Source of the DNA: Siphonodentalium dalli
Lineage: Eukaryota > Mollusca > Scaphopoda > Gadilida > Siphonodentaliidae
Direction: 5' to 3'
Length of the DNA stretch: 64,000 bases
NCBI GenBank assembly: GCA_032622095.1
Contig: CP136063.1
Span: 120,548,723 to 120,612,722, forward strand
Below are positions 10,560 through 21,937 of the stretch, in pieces. Position numbers and translations under genes: made by a program. The notes below the pieces were generated by a model, which saw only the letters and a list, made by a program, of their open reading frames with translations, ran no database searches and was not told where the DNA came from. Every line of letters starts with the position of its first letter. The first letter of the stretch is position 1.

Positions 10560-12245
10560 TGATATTGCCCAAGATAACAAATTTTTCCTCACAAAAATGA
10601 AAACACAACCTCAAATTTGATCCTCACATTAATTCACATCAATAAGAATTGAGTTTATGATCTATGGATTGGATATTGAATGGCAGTTCATTTATAGGCA
10701 GCAGTAATGAAAACAAGCAAGTTAAGCAACAATTATAATCAACCACATGGAAATTTTCAACTGTTTTGATGATGATAATGACTCTTTCTATATATCAACT
10801 CCAATATTTGATATAAAATTTCTGAGTCAAGAATTCATGGGCAAAAATCTATCGGTCAATAGGCACCGTTTTTCCACTTCCTTACTGTATATTATCTGCA
10901 GGTTTAAAAGTATAGAGATGTGAGGGTATTGAGGTTATCGGTAGAAGCCAATATCCAATATTTTTCTCCCATATATCGACAGCTGCCGATCTAATAAAAA
11001 TATAAATGTTTTTATAACTGTATACGATGTTCAAACAAAAGTTTATATTCACAATTCAAAGCAAACAGAAATATATATATTTGTGAACATAAACAGGCTG
11101 TTCTCACAAGAATACAAATGTTCAGTTCTCAAAAGTCGAGTAAGCCGACAAAGACAAGGATTGATGTTTGGTAAAAATCCGATAAATCTGAAATCACTCT
11201 GTGGTATCTTCATACTGACATCTCTTGCAGTGTTCTATGATGTCGCCAACACCCACACGCACAAGACTGAGCGGTACTCAGTATGGCATTGGCGACGTCA
11301 CACCTTTCTCTGTAGCTACATATCATTGTATACATAACAGTCTTTATGAGAACTTGGCAATATCACAATAATTTTAGATAAGTAAAATCGCGATACATAT
11401 CATATTGTGACCTCTATCACAATAAACATTGATACACCCCACACTGCGAATTGTTGCACTTCCTATCTGCAGGACCATACTTCCTTAATGTAATAATATC
11501 TTCTGCAGGTTTTAACTCTTGCAAAAACATCATGTAACCCATAATACAAAAATACTTGAATATATCCACATGCATTTTGTTTACGTTATCGCTAACATAT
11601 AGAGAGCGCCTCTCTACCAACACTGATGACAGCCAGGGCTCAAAATACATTTAATTTTGCGAGAATCAAGTTAGTCATAAAGCACTGAAAATTGAAAAGT
11701 TTCGCGAGAATCATTACGAGAGGCCTGCTCTGGTTCCTCACCCTTTGACAGATTGTCCCCTGGGGAGGGTGTGGAGTAATAACTGTGTTTTTCTCATAGG
11801 TTTGCTCTGGTCCCCTCTTGCATTGAATGAGAAGAACTGTCTGTAAAATGCTGGGATATTGACATTGTTTTTATTTCGTCGAACAATGAAGGTCGCTCAG
11901 TGGTTGTGGTTTACTTCCAGGGTGGCTAATAGCAAATCTTGGTGCCAAGGGAGATGACGGTGATTAAATGACAACGTGGCAGTTCTAAAATTTTAGATGC
12001 CATTTAAATGCTATTTTGGTTTTTATATAATTATACTATGTTGGAATACTATTACATATATGGTAAATTATCGTATATTAATTGCTCACCTTGGCATATA
12101 ATGCCGATTTAGCTGGTTTATAGGGGCATGACTCCGAAATAACAATCTCGCTTTCTGCGCAGAAGTTTGCTGTTTTTTTGCCATTTTGTCATTTTAAACA
12201 CCAGTTACACCTAGTTTTGTGCATCAAAACATGATTAATGATTAC
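10560..12245. other. UTP3 intron, little structure
   Basis: Mostly unique AT-rich sequence. A solitary, degenerate unit of the 42-bp minisatellite (tctgcaggaccatacttcct) lies at about 11,465-11,512, nearly 0.75 kb from the main array. A short frame at 11,417-11,650 overlaps it and is not gene-like. Confidence 0.5.
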
Positions 12246-12249
12246 CATT

Positions 12250-12583
12250 GCAGGTTCAGAAGGATCGTACTTCGTTAATGTAATAATAACTGCAGGTTTA
12301 AAAGGATCGTACTTCCTTAATTAATAATAACTTCAGGTTTAGAAGGATCATACTTCCTTTTTGTAATAATAACTCCAGGTTTAGAAGGATCATACTTTCC
12401 TACTGTAATAATAACTCCAGGTTTAGAAGGATCATACTTTCTTACTGTAATAATAACTGCAGGGTTTAATAGAAGGATCGTACTTCCTTAATGTAATAAT
12501 ATCTGCAGGTTTAGAAGGATTGTACTTCCTTAATGTAATAATAACTGAAGATTTAGAAGGATTGTACTTCCCTACAGTAATAA
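12250..12583. repeat. 42-bp minisatellite, left block
   Basis: About eight diverged units of the form (a/t)ctgcaggtttagaaggatc + (g/a)tacttccttaatgtaataat. It is separated from the main block by an inserted repeat at 12,584-13,522. Confidence 0.9.
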
Positions 12584-13522
12584 CAAGCAGTCGCAGACGA
12601 CGGTATCTCCCGCCGAATTATGCAGTTGTGGAAGTGCATTCTAAATAATGTTTGCGTTCTCAGTATGTGCTAAACAAGAGGTGGGATTTTGTCAAAAAGC
12701 CTAGCTTGCGAACTCATTTTAGGTACTGACATTTGTGGAAATTAGCCATATGACGTCGTCCATTTGCACCAAAAATAATAAATAATAAACAAAGTCCAAT
12801 AACTCTGCTGAAAATATCCGGCCGGACCTGGTTTGCTAACTCGTTCTAGATACTGGTCATGTGAACTCATATACCAAAAATCTTTTAAATCCGTTGACAT
12901 TTGTGGAAATGAGCCCTGTGACATCGTCCATTTGCACACACAAAAATAAACAAAGTCCAATAACTCTGCTGAAAATATCCGGCCGGACCTGGTTTGCAAA
13001 CTCGTTCTAGATACTGGTCATGTGAACTCATATACCAAAAATCTTTGAAATCCGTTGACATTTGTGGAAATGAGCCCTGTGACGTTGTCCATTTGCTATT
13101 TGGTAAATTTGACAAAAATAATAAACAAAGTCCAATAACTCCAGTAAAAATATCCGGCCGGACCTGGCTTGCGAACTCATTCTAGGTAATGGTCATGTGA
13201 ACTCATATACCTAAAATCTTTTAAATCCGTTGACATTTGTGGAAATGAGCCCTGTGACGTCGTCCATTTGCTATTTGGTAAATTCGACAAAAATAATAAA
13301 CAAAGTCCAATAACTCCGGTAAAAATATCCAGCCGGACCTGGCTTGCGAACTCATTCTAGGTAATGGTCAGGTGAACTCATATACCAAATATCTTTGAAA
13401 TCCGTGAACATTTGTTCAGGTTATAACTCTTACAAATTCGGGACGGACGTACAGACAGACAGACAGACGGATGGACGGAACCCATTCCTATATCCCCCGC
13501 AAATTTTCAATTTGGCGGGGGA
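12584..13522. mobile_element. dispersed repeat inserted in the minisatellite
   Basis: It begins caagcagtcgcagacgacgg and ends in the hairpin tatcccccgcaaattttcaa + tttggcgggggat, with a GACA/GACG run just before it. The interior has four to five units of about 165-173 bp, marked by gacatttgtggaaatgagcc at about 12,727, 12,895, 13,058 and 13,231. It is flanked by taataa on both sides, but that motif also belongs to the minisatellite, so the duplication is not proven. Frames here are repeat translations. The superfamily is undetermined. Confidence 0.75.
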
Positions 13523-15962
13523 TAATAACTGCAGGTTTAGAAGGATCGTACTTCCTTAATGTAATAACTGTAGGTTTAGAAGGACTGTACTTCCTTACTG
13601 TAATAATAAACTGAAGATTTAGAAGGATTGTAATTCCCTACAGTAATAATAACTGCAGGTTTAGAAGGACTGTACTCCCTTACTGCAATAATATCTGCAG
13701 GTTTAGAAGGATCGTACTTCCTTAATGTAATAATAACTCCAGGTTTAGAAGGATCATCCTTCCTTACTGTAATAATATCTGCATGTTTAGAAGGATCGTA
13801 ATTCCTAAATTAATAAAAGTCCAGGTTTAGAAGGATCGTACTTCCTTATTGTAATAATATCTGCATGTTTAGAAGGATCGTACTTCCTTGTTGTAATAAT
13901 ATCTGCTGGTTTAGAAGGATCATACTTCCTTACTGTAATAATATCTGCATGTTTAGAAGGATCATACTTCCTTACTGTAATACTATCTGCAGGTTTGGAA
14001 GGATCATCCTTCCTTACTGTAATAATATCTGCATGTTTAGAAGGATCATACTTCCTTACTGTAATAATATCTGCATGTTTAGAAGGATCATACTTCCTTA
14101 CTGTAATAATATCTGCATGTTTAGAAGGATCATCCTTCCTTACTGTAATAATATCTGCATGTTTAGAAGGATCATACTTCCTTACTGTAATAATATCTGC
14201 ATTTTTAGAAGGATCATACTTCCTTACTGTAATAATATCTGCATTTTTAGAAGGATCATACTTCCTTACTGTAATAATATCTGCATGTTTAGAAGGATCA
14301 TACTTCCTTACTGTAATAATATCTGCATTTTTAGAAGGATCATACTTCCTTACTGTAATAATAACTCCAGGTTTAGAAGGATCATACTTCCTTACTGTAA
14401 TAATATCTGCATTTTTAGAAGGATCATACTTCCTTACTGTAATAATAACTCCAGGTTTAGAAGGATCATCCTTCCTTACTGTAATAATATCTGCATGTTT
14501 AGAATGATCATCCTTCCTTACTGTAATAATATCTGCATGTTTAGAAGGATCATACTTCCTTACTGTAATAATATCTGCATGTTTAGAAGGATCATACTTC
14601 CTTACTGTAATAATAACTCCAGGTTTAGAAGGATCATACTTCCTTACTGTAATAATATCTGCATGTTTAGAAGGATCATACTTCCTTACTGTAATAATAT
14701 CTGCATGTTTAGAAGGATCATACTTCCTTACTGTAATAATATCTGCATGTTTAGAAGGATCATACTTCCTTACTGTAATAATATCTGCATGTTTAGAAGG
14801 ATCATACTTCCTTACTGTAATAATATCTGCATGTTTAGAAGGATCATACTTCCTTACTGTAATAATATCTGCATGTTTAGAAGGATCATACTTCCTTACT
14901 GTAATAATATCTGCATGTTTAGAAGGATCATACTTCCTTACTGTAATAATAACTCCAGGTTTAGAAGGATCATACTTCCTTACTGTAATAATATCTGCAT
15001 GTTTAGAAGGATCATACTTCCTTACTGTAATAATATCTGCATGTTTAGAAGGATCATACTTCCTTACTGTAATAATATCTGCTGGTTTAGAAGGATCATA
15101 CTTCCTTACTGTAATAATATCTGCATGTTTAGAAGGATCATACTTCCTTAATGTAATAATAACTCCAGGTTTAGAAGGATCATCCTTCCTTACTGTAATA
15201 ATAACTCCAGGTTTAGAAGGATCATCCTTCCTTACTGTAATAATATCTGCAGGTTTAGAAGGATCGTAATTCCTAAATTAATAAAAGTCCAGGTTTAGAA
15301 GGATTGTACTTCCTTATTGTAATAATAACTCCAGGTTTAGAAGGATCATACTTCCTTACTGTAATAATATCTGCATGTTTAGAAGGATCATACTTCCTTA
15401 CTGTAATAATATCTGCATGTTTAGAAGGATCATACTTCCTTACTGTAATAATATCTGCTGGTTTAGAAGGATCATACTTCCTTACTGTAATAATATCTGC
15501 ATGTTTAGAAGGATCATACTTCCTTAATGTAATAATAACTCCAGGTTTAGAAGGATCATCCTTCCTTACTGTAATAATAACTCCAGGTTTAGAAGGATCA
15601 TCCTTCCTTACTGTAATAATATCTGCAGGTTTAGAAGGATCGTAATTCCTAAATTAATAAAAGTCCAGGTTTAGAAGGATTGTACTTCCTTATTGTAATA
15701 ATATCTGCATGTTTAGAAGGATCGTACTTCCTTATTGTAATAATATCTGCTGGTTTAGAAGGATCGTACTTCCTTGTTGTAATAATATCTGCTGGTTTAG
15801 AAGGATCATACTTCCTTACTGTAATAATATCTGCATGTTTAGAAGGATCATACTTCCTTACTGTAATAATATCTGCAGGTTTGGAAGGATCGTACCTCCT
15901 TATTGTAATAATATCTGCTGGTTTAGGAGGACCAAACTTCCTTATTAAAATAATATCTGCTA
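13523..15962. repeat. 42-bp minisatellite, main block, about 57 units
   Basis: The consensus unit is tctgcatgtttagaaggatc + atacttccttactgtaataata, 42 bp. Each unit carries a near-palindrome; variant units with gaaggatcatccttc are perfect. A higher-order repeat of about 376 bp is visible: the marker gtaattcctaaattaataaa occurs near 15,270 and 15,645, and at 13,800. Because 42 is divisible by three, frames stay open for 428 codons (14-residue period MFRRIILPYCNNIC), with a second frame open as well. This is not a protein gene. It lies in the UTP3 intron between exons e and d. Confidence 0.96.
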
Positions 15963-16237
15963 GAAGGACTGTGAATTTATCTAGATGACAATATGGATCG
16001 GAGATGTTTGGAGATCCTCATAGGGTGTTTGGCTTACCTTAGACCAATTGCATACATCTATGAGTGACTTGTGAACACTTTTGTATGTTTATAAAAGATG
16101 ACTGCTAAATGTGATTTGTATCATGTTTTATATTAGTGGCGCTAAACTAAGCTATATGTTTTTGGGATTATTGCGATTATAGTACATGGAAGACTAAAAC
16201 ATTTTCGATGCCCATGCAAAAATCTTTATTGATTTAC

Positions 16238-16309
16238 CTATATCATCCTCCACATCTGCTCCATAGTATTTATGTCGCCTTGTTCCCCAAGCTCTTGAGT
16301 CAGGAAGTC
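16238..16309 (-). CDS. UTP3: UTP3 exon d (SRAWG motif)
   Basis: A 72-bp exon between tgcttccag and gtaaat on the minus strand. The two leading bases complete a Gly codon from exon c. It then reads LPDSRAWGTRRHKYYGADV, followed by EDDI and one base. The S-x-A/S-WG-x-(R/K)(R/K)-x-YY block is the most recognisable Utp3/Sas10 motif outside the C1D domain. The exon lies only about 275 bp from the end of the 42-bp minisatellite, so that array sits in the intron between exons d and e. Confidence 0.9.
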   Translation of the reverse strand, partial: DFLTQELGEQGDINTMEQMWRMI

Positions 16310-16559
16310 CTGGAAGCAGGAATACAGGTTAGTATGTTCAAGACTACTACTAAAACATAGTACTCAGATATCATCTTTTATGCTACACAAATAAAAGGAC
16401 GCTTGGCCATAGTTTCCCCCTGTATTGACCTGTATTTTTATGTGCCACATACAAAGTTTGAAAACAATCAGATACAAGATGATCTCTAGGTCATGGCAAA
16501 ATATGCAATTTAGCCATTTCAAATTGTACTACCACAAATACAATAACAATTTGAGCTAA

Positions 16560-16825
16560 TATACAAAAAAATATCTGATATACCCCTAATTTCAGTGCCA
16601 AAATGCAGTCAAATTCTAAGTCGAAAATGGGTTATAAATCATGTGAAAATAATTGGACAGAACCCATATTCGAACTTGGCCTGTATTTTTCTCTGGGAAA
16701 CACACATACCATCTTTGGTTTAGATAAAATAATCCAAACAGGAGTTATCAATCTGAAACCGAAATGCTATGAAATCGGTCAAATTCTAAGTCGAATAAAA
16801 GGTTGCAGTCCAATACCAAGCTGAA
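16560..16825. repeat. PyGA-type dispersed repeat fragment
   Basis: Contains the family phrases ggacagaacccatattcgaa, cctgtattttt and cacacataccatctttgg. Longer members are at 20,150-21,070 and 23,690-25,330. Confidence 0.7.
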
Positions 16826-16923
16826 GAGCGTTTGTAGGGTTTGTGAGTTTGTAAGTAGATTGTCAAAATAAAACTCACAACTATCTACTTACAAACTCAC
16901 AAACCCTACAAACGCTCTTCAGC
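16820..16923. repeat. 41-bp-arm perfect palindrome, 22-bp loop
   Basis: Arms 16,820-16,860 and 16,883-16,923 are exact complements (gctgaagagcgtttgtaggg... against ...ccctacaaacgctcttcagc). The hairpin abuts the right end of a dispersed-repeat fragment. Confidence 0.93.
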
Positions 16924-17660
16924 AGAATTACAGCATTCAAAAGTGGGTTGTAGGAGAGAGCCGACGCCCCTTTCAAATCTTCCCGGGTATCACCCCAAAC
17001 TCCAAACTTGCCAAGCTGAAACAAGCTGAACCAAGCTGATAAAAATTAAGGCGGAACATGACATTAATGGCATGTTTTGTGCAGTATAATCAAGAAATAA
17101 AACAAATTAATGCAACATGGCATAATTTGATTTGAGTTTTGATGACATAGCGAGCATAAATCTATAGAAAACAGTGCAGCGATAGCGAAAACTTCAGCTT
17201 GGTATTTCGTCATTTACCAGTACAGCTTGTGCATCCAAGACAGGTGGTAATTAATTTTCCTCAGCATAATGGTAGCCTTTGTTGTTGATTAATTACCGAT
17301 GTGCCATCGTGGATCAATATTGTGAAATAACAAGTTGGGACCTTCACCTACAGTGAAGTACATTATTAAGGAACAGATAATAACTAACAAATATACTCCC
17401 CGAGTTATTTTTTCTACTTTATAAGGTTCCCTGTCAAAACTTCAAAAAGTTCCAAGGTTTTGTACTAGTGGAATATGATCTCTACGGGCGTTAGCCAGAG
17501 AAGAGATTCATGGTATGATCTAGGGAACTGGCTACAATGTTTGGGAATGTTTATAAACAATAATTTAAAATTTCATCATAGTATATATGTATATAAACTT
17601 TACTGTTACTGTAGTGCCCAAAAAATTATAATGTACGGTACCATGCATGCACTTGTGACG
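16924..17660. other. UTP3 intron, no element recognised
   Basis: AT-rich. The short phrase ccaagctgaaacaagctgaa is repetitive near 17,010-17,040. No gene-like frame. Confidence 0.45.
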
Positions 17661-17805
17661 GTCTTACCACCGCCTCACACAGGAGTTTGGAACTTGATCA
17701 ATAACTGCCTTAATAATTTTTTTTGGCCCAGCATTATGACCAAACAGTTGCTAATTAGCCTAATTAAGGCAGTTGTTAATCAAGTTCCAAGCATAGTGGT
17801 AGGAA
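17661..17805. repeat. inverted repeat, 26-bp inner arms
   Basis: ggaacttgatcaataactgc + cttaat (17,689-17,714) pairs with 17,763-17,788 at 24 of 26 positions. Outer cttaccacc and gtggtagg extend the symmetry, suggesting a small MITE. Confidence 0.65.
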
Positions 17806-18214
17806 AATGTAAATAAATGAAACGAAAACAAAAATGTTGTGTAAGTTTTTAGCCATGCATTTCGTGATATTTACATACTAAGTGTGATCATCACTAACTC
17901 CAGCATTCCGATTGGTCGGTGCCCACATGGCTAGTTGCAATTATTTCTCGGTGAACGCGCAACAGCTCATAACTGCAGCCTCATAATTACATCGACGCGT
18001 CATCAGTTTCGGAAAGAAGAACGAATAATGTTTTGGGCGCATTTGGACTCGCGCAGGATTGACTTAATACATCATCAGGTTTCAATATAAAGAGAAATTG
18101 TTCCTGTTAACTTTTGCCAAGGGTGCTATGGGATATTTTGGGCTTGTTTTGTCACGATACACTTTTCGATTTAAATACATTTACAAAAGTGGCTTTTTCG
18201 CTAAATGTATATAA

Positions 18215-18378
18215 ATATAAGGTTAACTGTCATGTGGACTGTTTTTATGGAGATGTAACTGTGAGGTAAGTGGTCATAACTTGTATGTAAAACCCTTCGG
18301 GTTTTCCTCAAGTTATGACCACTTACCTCACATTTACATCTCCATAAAGACAGTCCACATGACAGTTAATCCTTATAT
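18215..18378. repeat. about 69-bp-arm palindrome with nested hairpin
   Basis: Arms 18,215-18,283 and 18,309-18,378 pair with two mismatches and one or two one-base differences. The 25-bp loop contains its own stem, aaaaccc-ttc-gggtttt. A smaller 13-bp-arm palindrome (ctaatgtaattat) lies at about 18,637-18,667. Confidence 0.9.
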
Positions 18379-18667
18379 AAAACGTTTCAAATACAACAAA
18401 ATTTATTCTTTTTGTACAGCTTGGAAATGTTTAATTCATTTGGGTCATGTCTTCGATTGGATATTTATTTACTATTCTTTTGTCGGCTTTATTGCCATTT
18501 GTTAAAAACAAAGTGTTCTGCGAAGCGAGTGCAAATTAAGTAGCGTCGCTGGTTACTGGTTACTATGCAATGGACTACAAATATCATTGCGCTGGTACTC
18601 TTGGGTCGTTTTCGCTGCACTGATAAAATCTCCACCTAATGTAATTATGCGATATAATTACATTAGC

Positions 18668-20148
18668 TGTGATAAACTCAAAGTCAATTTACTATAGAGA
18701 ATGAAGTGGGTGTAGCTATTTACAAATAAACGTTAATTAAACGTATTATCACTTATAACTTTGGAATAAAACAATACAGACAATCAGTATGGGGCATTTG
18801 ACGTTCGGATCATAGCTATGGGAACAACCTAATGATCTCTATTGCTATATGGTATCACCTGAATGGTCTGTTCTAAAAATAGAACAATAAAGTGTCCCAT
18901 TTAATCATCTTGTTTTATAATAAAATATTCAAAATAAAATTAAAAAACATTGATAGAAGCGTTTCCAGACATATTTATTATTTTATACTCACTAAACTAT
19001 TTAAAAATTGTTATATGAAGAGATAATCCATCTTTAAGAGTGCTTACCATTATTATTATTATCATCGGAACAAATACCATAACAGTGATGGTGGTAGCTT
19101 ATTATATGAAGAAAATATCCCATAAGAATTAAGTTAAGAAGCAAAACTTCCATTGAAGTTAAGAAGCAAAACCTCCATTGTGATTCCATCAAAACTTCCA
19201 TTGTGATTCCATCATGGCACCTGTGTGATTCCGTCACGTAATACAAAATGTTGTAACGCCCTCGCCACACTGAATTTCACATATTACTGTCATTTTATAA
19301 AGTTGAATATTTCTCCTGTCAGTTGAAGATCCATATACTTCCATTTTTGTTTGTTGGTGATTCCGTCATGACCATTTAACGCATGGATTCGACATTAAAA
19401 TGATGAGTGACACATAAACGAATAGTTAATTTTTATGACATGCTGATGATCTACATTATCAAGGGGTAGAACATAGAGTTTCCATTGTTTTCGTCGATTC
19501 CTTCGTGCTCGAATTCACGAAGGTAATGCACAATGTCCGATATGATTTTGAACCTGAATAGTTTAGGGCCAGACAGTGTTGTTATGGCTGCATGCAGGTA
19601 TAGGAGGTTGGAAAACAATTTCAATTCATAATTTTTCAGTTCATCAGATAATTGATTGCAATGGCGCGTTATCGCGGACAGCAATGAGCATTGATACGAC
19701 TGATCGCCGCACTGTTTTCTATAGATTTATGCTCACTATGTCATCAAAACTCAAATAAACTTATGCCATGTTGCATTATTTTGTTTTATTTCTTCATTAT
19801 ACAGCACAAAATATGCTTTAATTGTCATGTTCCGCCTTATTTTCTCCCAGCTTGGTTCTGCTTGGTTCAGCACGTCCCATGTCCCCCGAATTGAGGATGC
19901 TTTCTGGGACGCTGGCTTTTTTAAAGAACAAACAATTTGACTCAAACTAGATGATGCATGTTCTCAAAGGTGAGCCACACACCAAGTATCAAGAAATTCT
20001 TTAAATGCTCAATTTATTTTTGAGACAACACAAGTGTTATTTTTAGTTGGCCTGTGTCTTCTCAGATGAGAACCAAGCGCCAAATATCATGGAAACTCTG
20101 TTAAATATTGCTCAAGATACTGTACCATGTGGAAAACCTGAAAACAGT
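18668..20148. other. UTP3 intron, low structure
   Basis: A short tandem of (aagttaagaagcaaaac(t/c)tccattg / tgattccatcaaaacttcca) lies at about 19,128-19,214. Otherwise the sequence appears unique. Short frames at 19,034-19,945 lack motifs. Confidence 0.45.
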
Positions 20149-20149
20149 G

Positions 20150-21070
20150 ATTTCTAAGTAAAAAAAATTAGCATGACTCCATCAAAAATCATTGGACCAT
20201 GACCAAATTCAAACTTGGACTGCATCTTCTCAAATGTGAACCATGTGAATATTGCTCAAGTTATCATGCGGTCAAGGATGGATGGACAGACGGACATGCT
20301 GAAACTACCGGTAATAGTTCTCCGAAATTTTTCGGGAAACAAAAATGGCGGTAACTTGTGTAAATATAATTGGATGGAACCCATATTCGACCCTGGTCTG
20401 TATCTTTAGCTAGGAAATACACATACCAACTTTGGTTCAGATCAAATAATCCAAACTGGAGTTATGGGTCGGAAACCAAAATGTTAACAGACGGTCAAAT
20501 TCTAAGTCGAACAAGAACTGCGTTTGGCATGGCAAAATACACCAGTGTGCTTTTATGAACTGTACACAAATAAACAATGGCAGTAATACTGAATTGTAGT
20601 AAAAAATATTTGGACCAAACCTCGAACTTTACCTGTATTTTGGTCTGGAAAACTCACATACCAAATTTGATTCCGATAAAATGACCCAAACTAAAGTTAT
20701 CATCTGGAAACCTCAAATATTGAAAATTCCAATTCAAAAAGAGCCATAAGTCAGTACAAAATAATTGGACCAAACCCATAATCGAACTTGACCTGTAATT
20801 TGGTCTGGAAAACTCACATACCAAATTTAGTTCATATAAAATAACCCACACTGAAGTCGAGAAGAGCCATAAGTCAGTACAAAATCATCGGAATGAACCC
20901 AAACTCGAACTTTACCTGTAATTTGGTCTGGAGAACATACATACCAAATTTAGTTCCGATAAAATAACCCAAACTAAAGTTAGCGTGGGAAACTAAAAAT
21001 TCTAACGTATGGACAGACAGCTAGACAGACGGACGAACGGACAGACAGACAAAATACATAATATGGCTGT
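20150..21070. repeat. PyGA-type dispersed repeats, several subunits
   Basis: Repeated phrases ttggaccaaaccc(a)...cgaact(t), acctgta(t/a)ttt(t)gg, aaaactcacataccaaattt and ataaaatgacccaaactaaa recur with a period of about 120-170 bp. GACA/GACG runs occur at about 20,280 and 21,010-21,050. This resembles a widespread molluscan non-coding repeat, by memory of similar sequence. Confidence 0.75.
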
Positions 21071-21446
21071 ATTTTCAAATTGGCATATAAAAACAAAAGT
21101 TATCACCCACAAACCAAAATAATTGCCAAATTCTAAGTTTAAGGACCTTTGATAAAGTTCAATTTTGCCATACATAACTCATCCAGTCAGCTGTTGATGC
21201 TGATCTGAATTGGGTTATACCAATAACTACAAAGCAATGGAATACAACTGCATGCCGTTTCATTTTTTGGCTAGAAACTGATGGGGGCAACAGTGTTAAA
21301 CGAAAATGGCTCGTTTGATCCTCCAAATTATGTCTAGTAAATATAAAATGATTTTGCACATACATGGACATATTTTTATCCCGGTAACCAGATAGGAATT
21401 AATAGGCGTATATTCTAAATACTCATTGATAAGCAGCTATCCCTTA

Positions 21447-21506
21447 GGAAATGTTCAGATAATAAGTTCACAGGCCATTTGTATAACTTATTATCTGAAC
21501 ATTTCC
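21447..21506. repeat. 22-bp-arm perfect hairpin, 16-bp loop
   Basis: ggaaatgttcagataataag + tt at 21,447-21,468 is perfectly complementary to 21,485-21,506. The size is like a small-RNA precursor, but it is a perfect repeat with no supporting context. It lies 215 bp downstream of UTP3 exon c. Confidence 0.88.
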
Positions 21507-21726
21507 CACCAATGAATAGGATTCTTTCTGTACTTTCTATTATATGTTGTCTCCTTTTATCTACTGAACATCCCTACAGATGAATAATAAGCCCTTCCAA
21601 TTTATACTTTTATAACTGATAGGAGAATCCATTTAGTAATGAATGGGTTGAGCACTATGTAGACAAAATTCACTATTATTATTATCCCATACAGAGGGTG
21701 TCAGGACTTAACAAACACACCATCAC

Positions 21727-21865
21727 CAGTTTCTGCTCCTTCTTCTTCCACGTCGCTATCTGGTTCATATTTCTTTGTTATCTCCCTTATTTTTTTCAGC
21801 TGTTTTGTGTAGTTTTTTATTTGTTCATCATCGCTGTCGTCATCAGAGACCATTCCATAGACTTC
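21727..21865 (-). CDS. UTP3: UTP3 exon c (charged region)
   Basis: The acceptor is ttctag before GAAGTC. The exon encodes EVYGMVSDDDSDDEQ, a lysine-rich helix NYTKQLKKIREITKKYE and then DSDVEEEGAET. The family has an EV(L/M)A-type motif followed by an acidic run at this point. Two donors are possible, six bases apart and both phase 1: gtgatg (exon edge 21,727) or gtgtgt (exon edge 21,721, adding Gly-Asp). Both join in frame to exon d. The open frame runs only a few codons past the donors to a TGA, so splicing is required. Confidence 0.87.
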
Positions 21866-21937
21866 CTAGAATGATTGTGGCATGAGTTATGTTATATAGC
21901 TAGTATTGCCACATGATTTACTGTGTCGTTATTAGAA

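Noticed and set aside
13865-15151. 428-codon open frame of 14-residue repeats
   Set aside because: It is a translation of the 42-bp minisatellite. A second frame is also open, the units vary like satellite DNA, and there is no start or splice context.
13523-15962. CRISPR-like regularly spaced palindromic repeats
   Set aside because: Units are contiguous with no unique spacers, and the genome is eukaryotic. It is a minisatellite.
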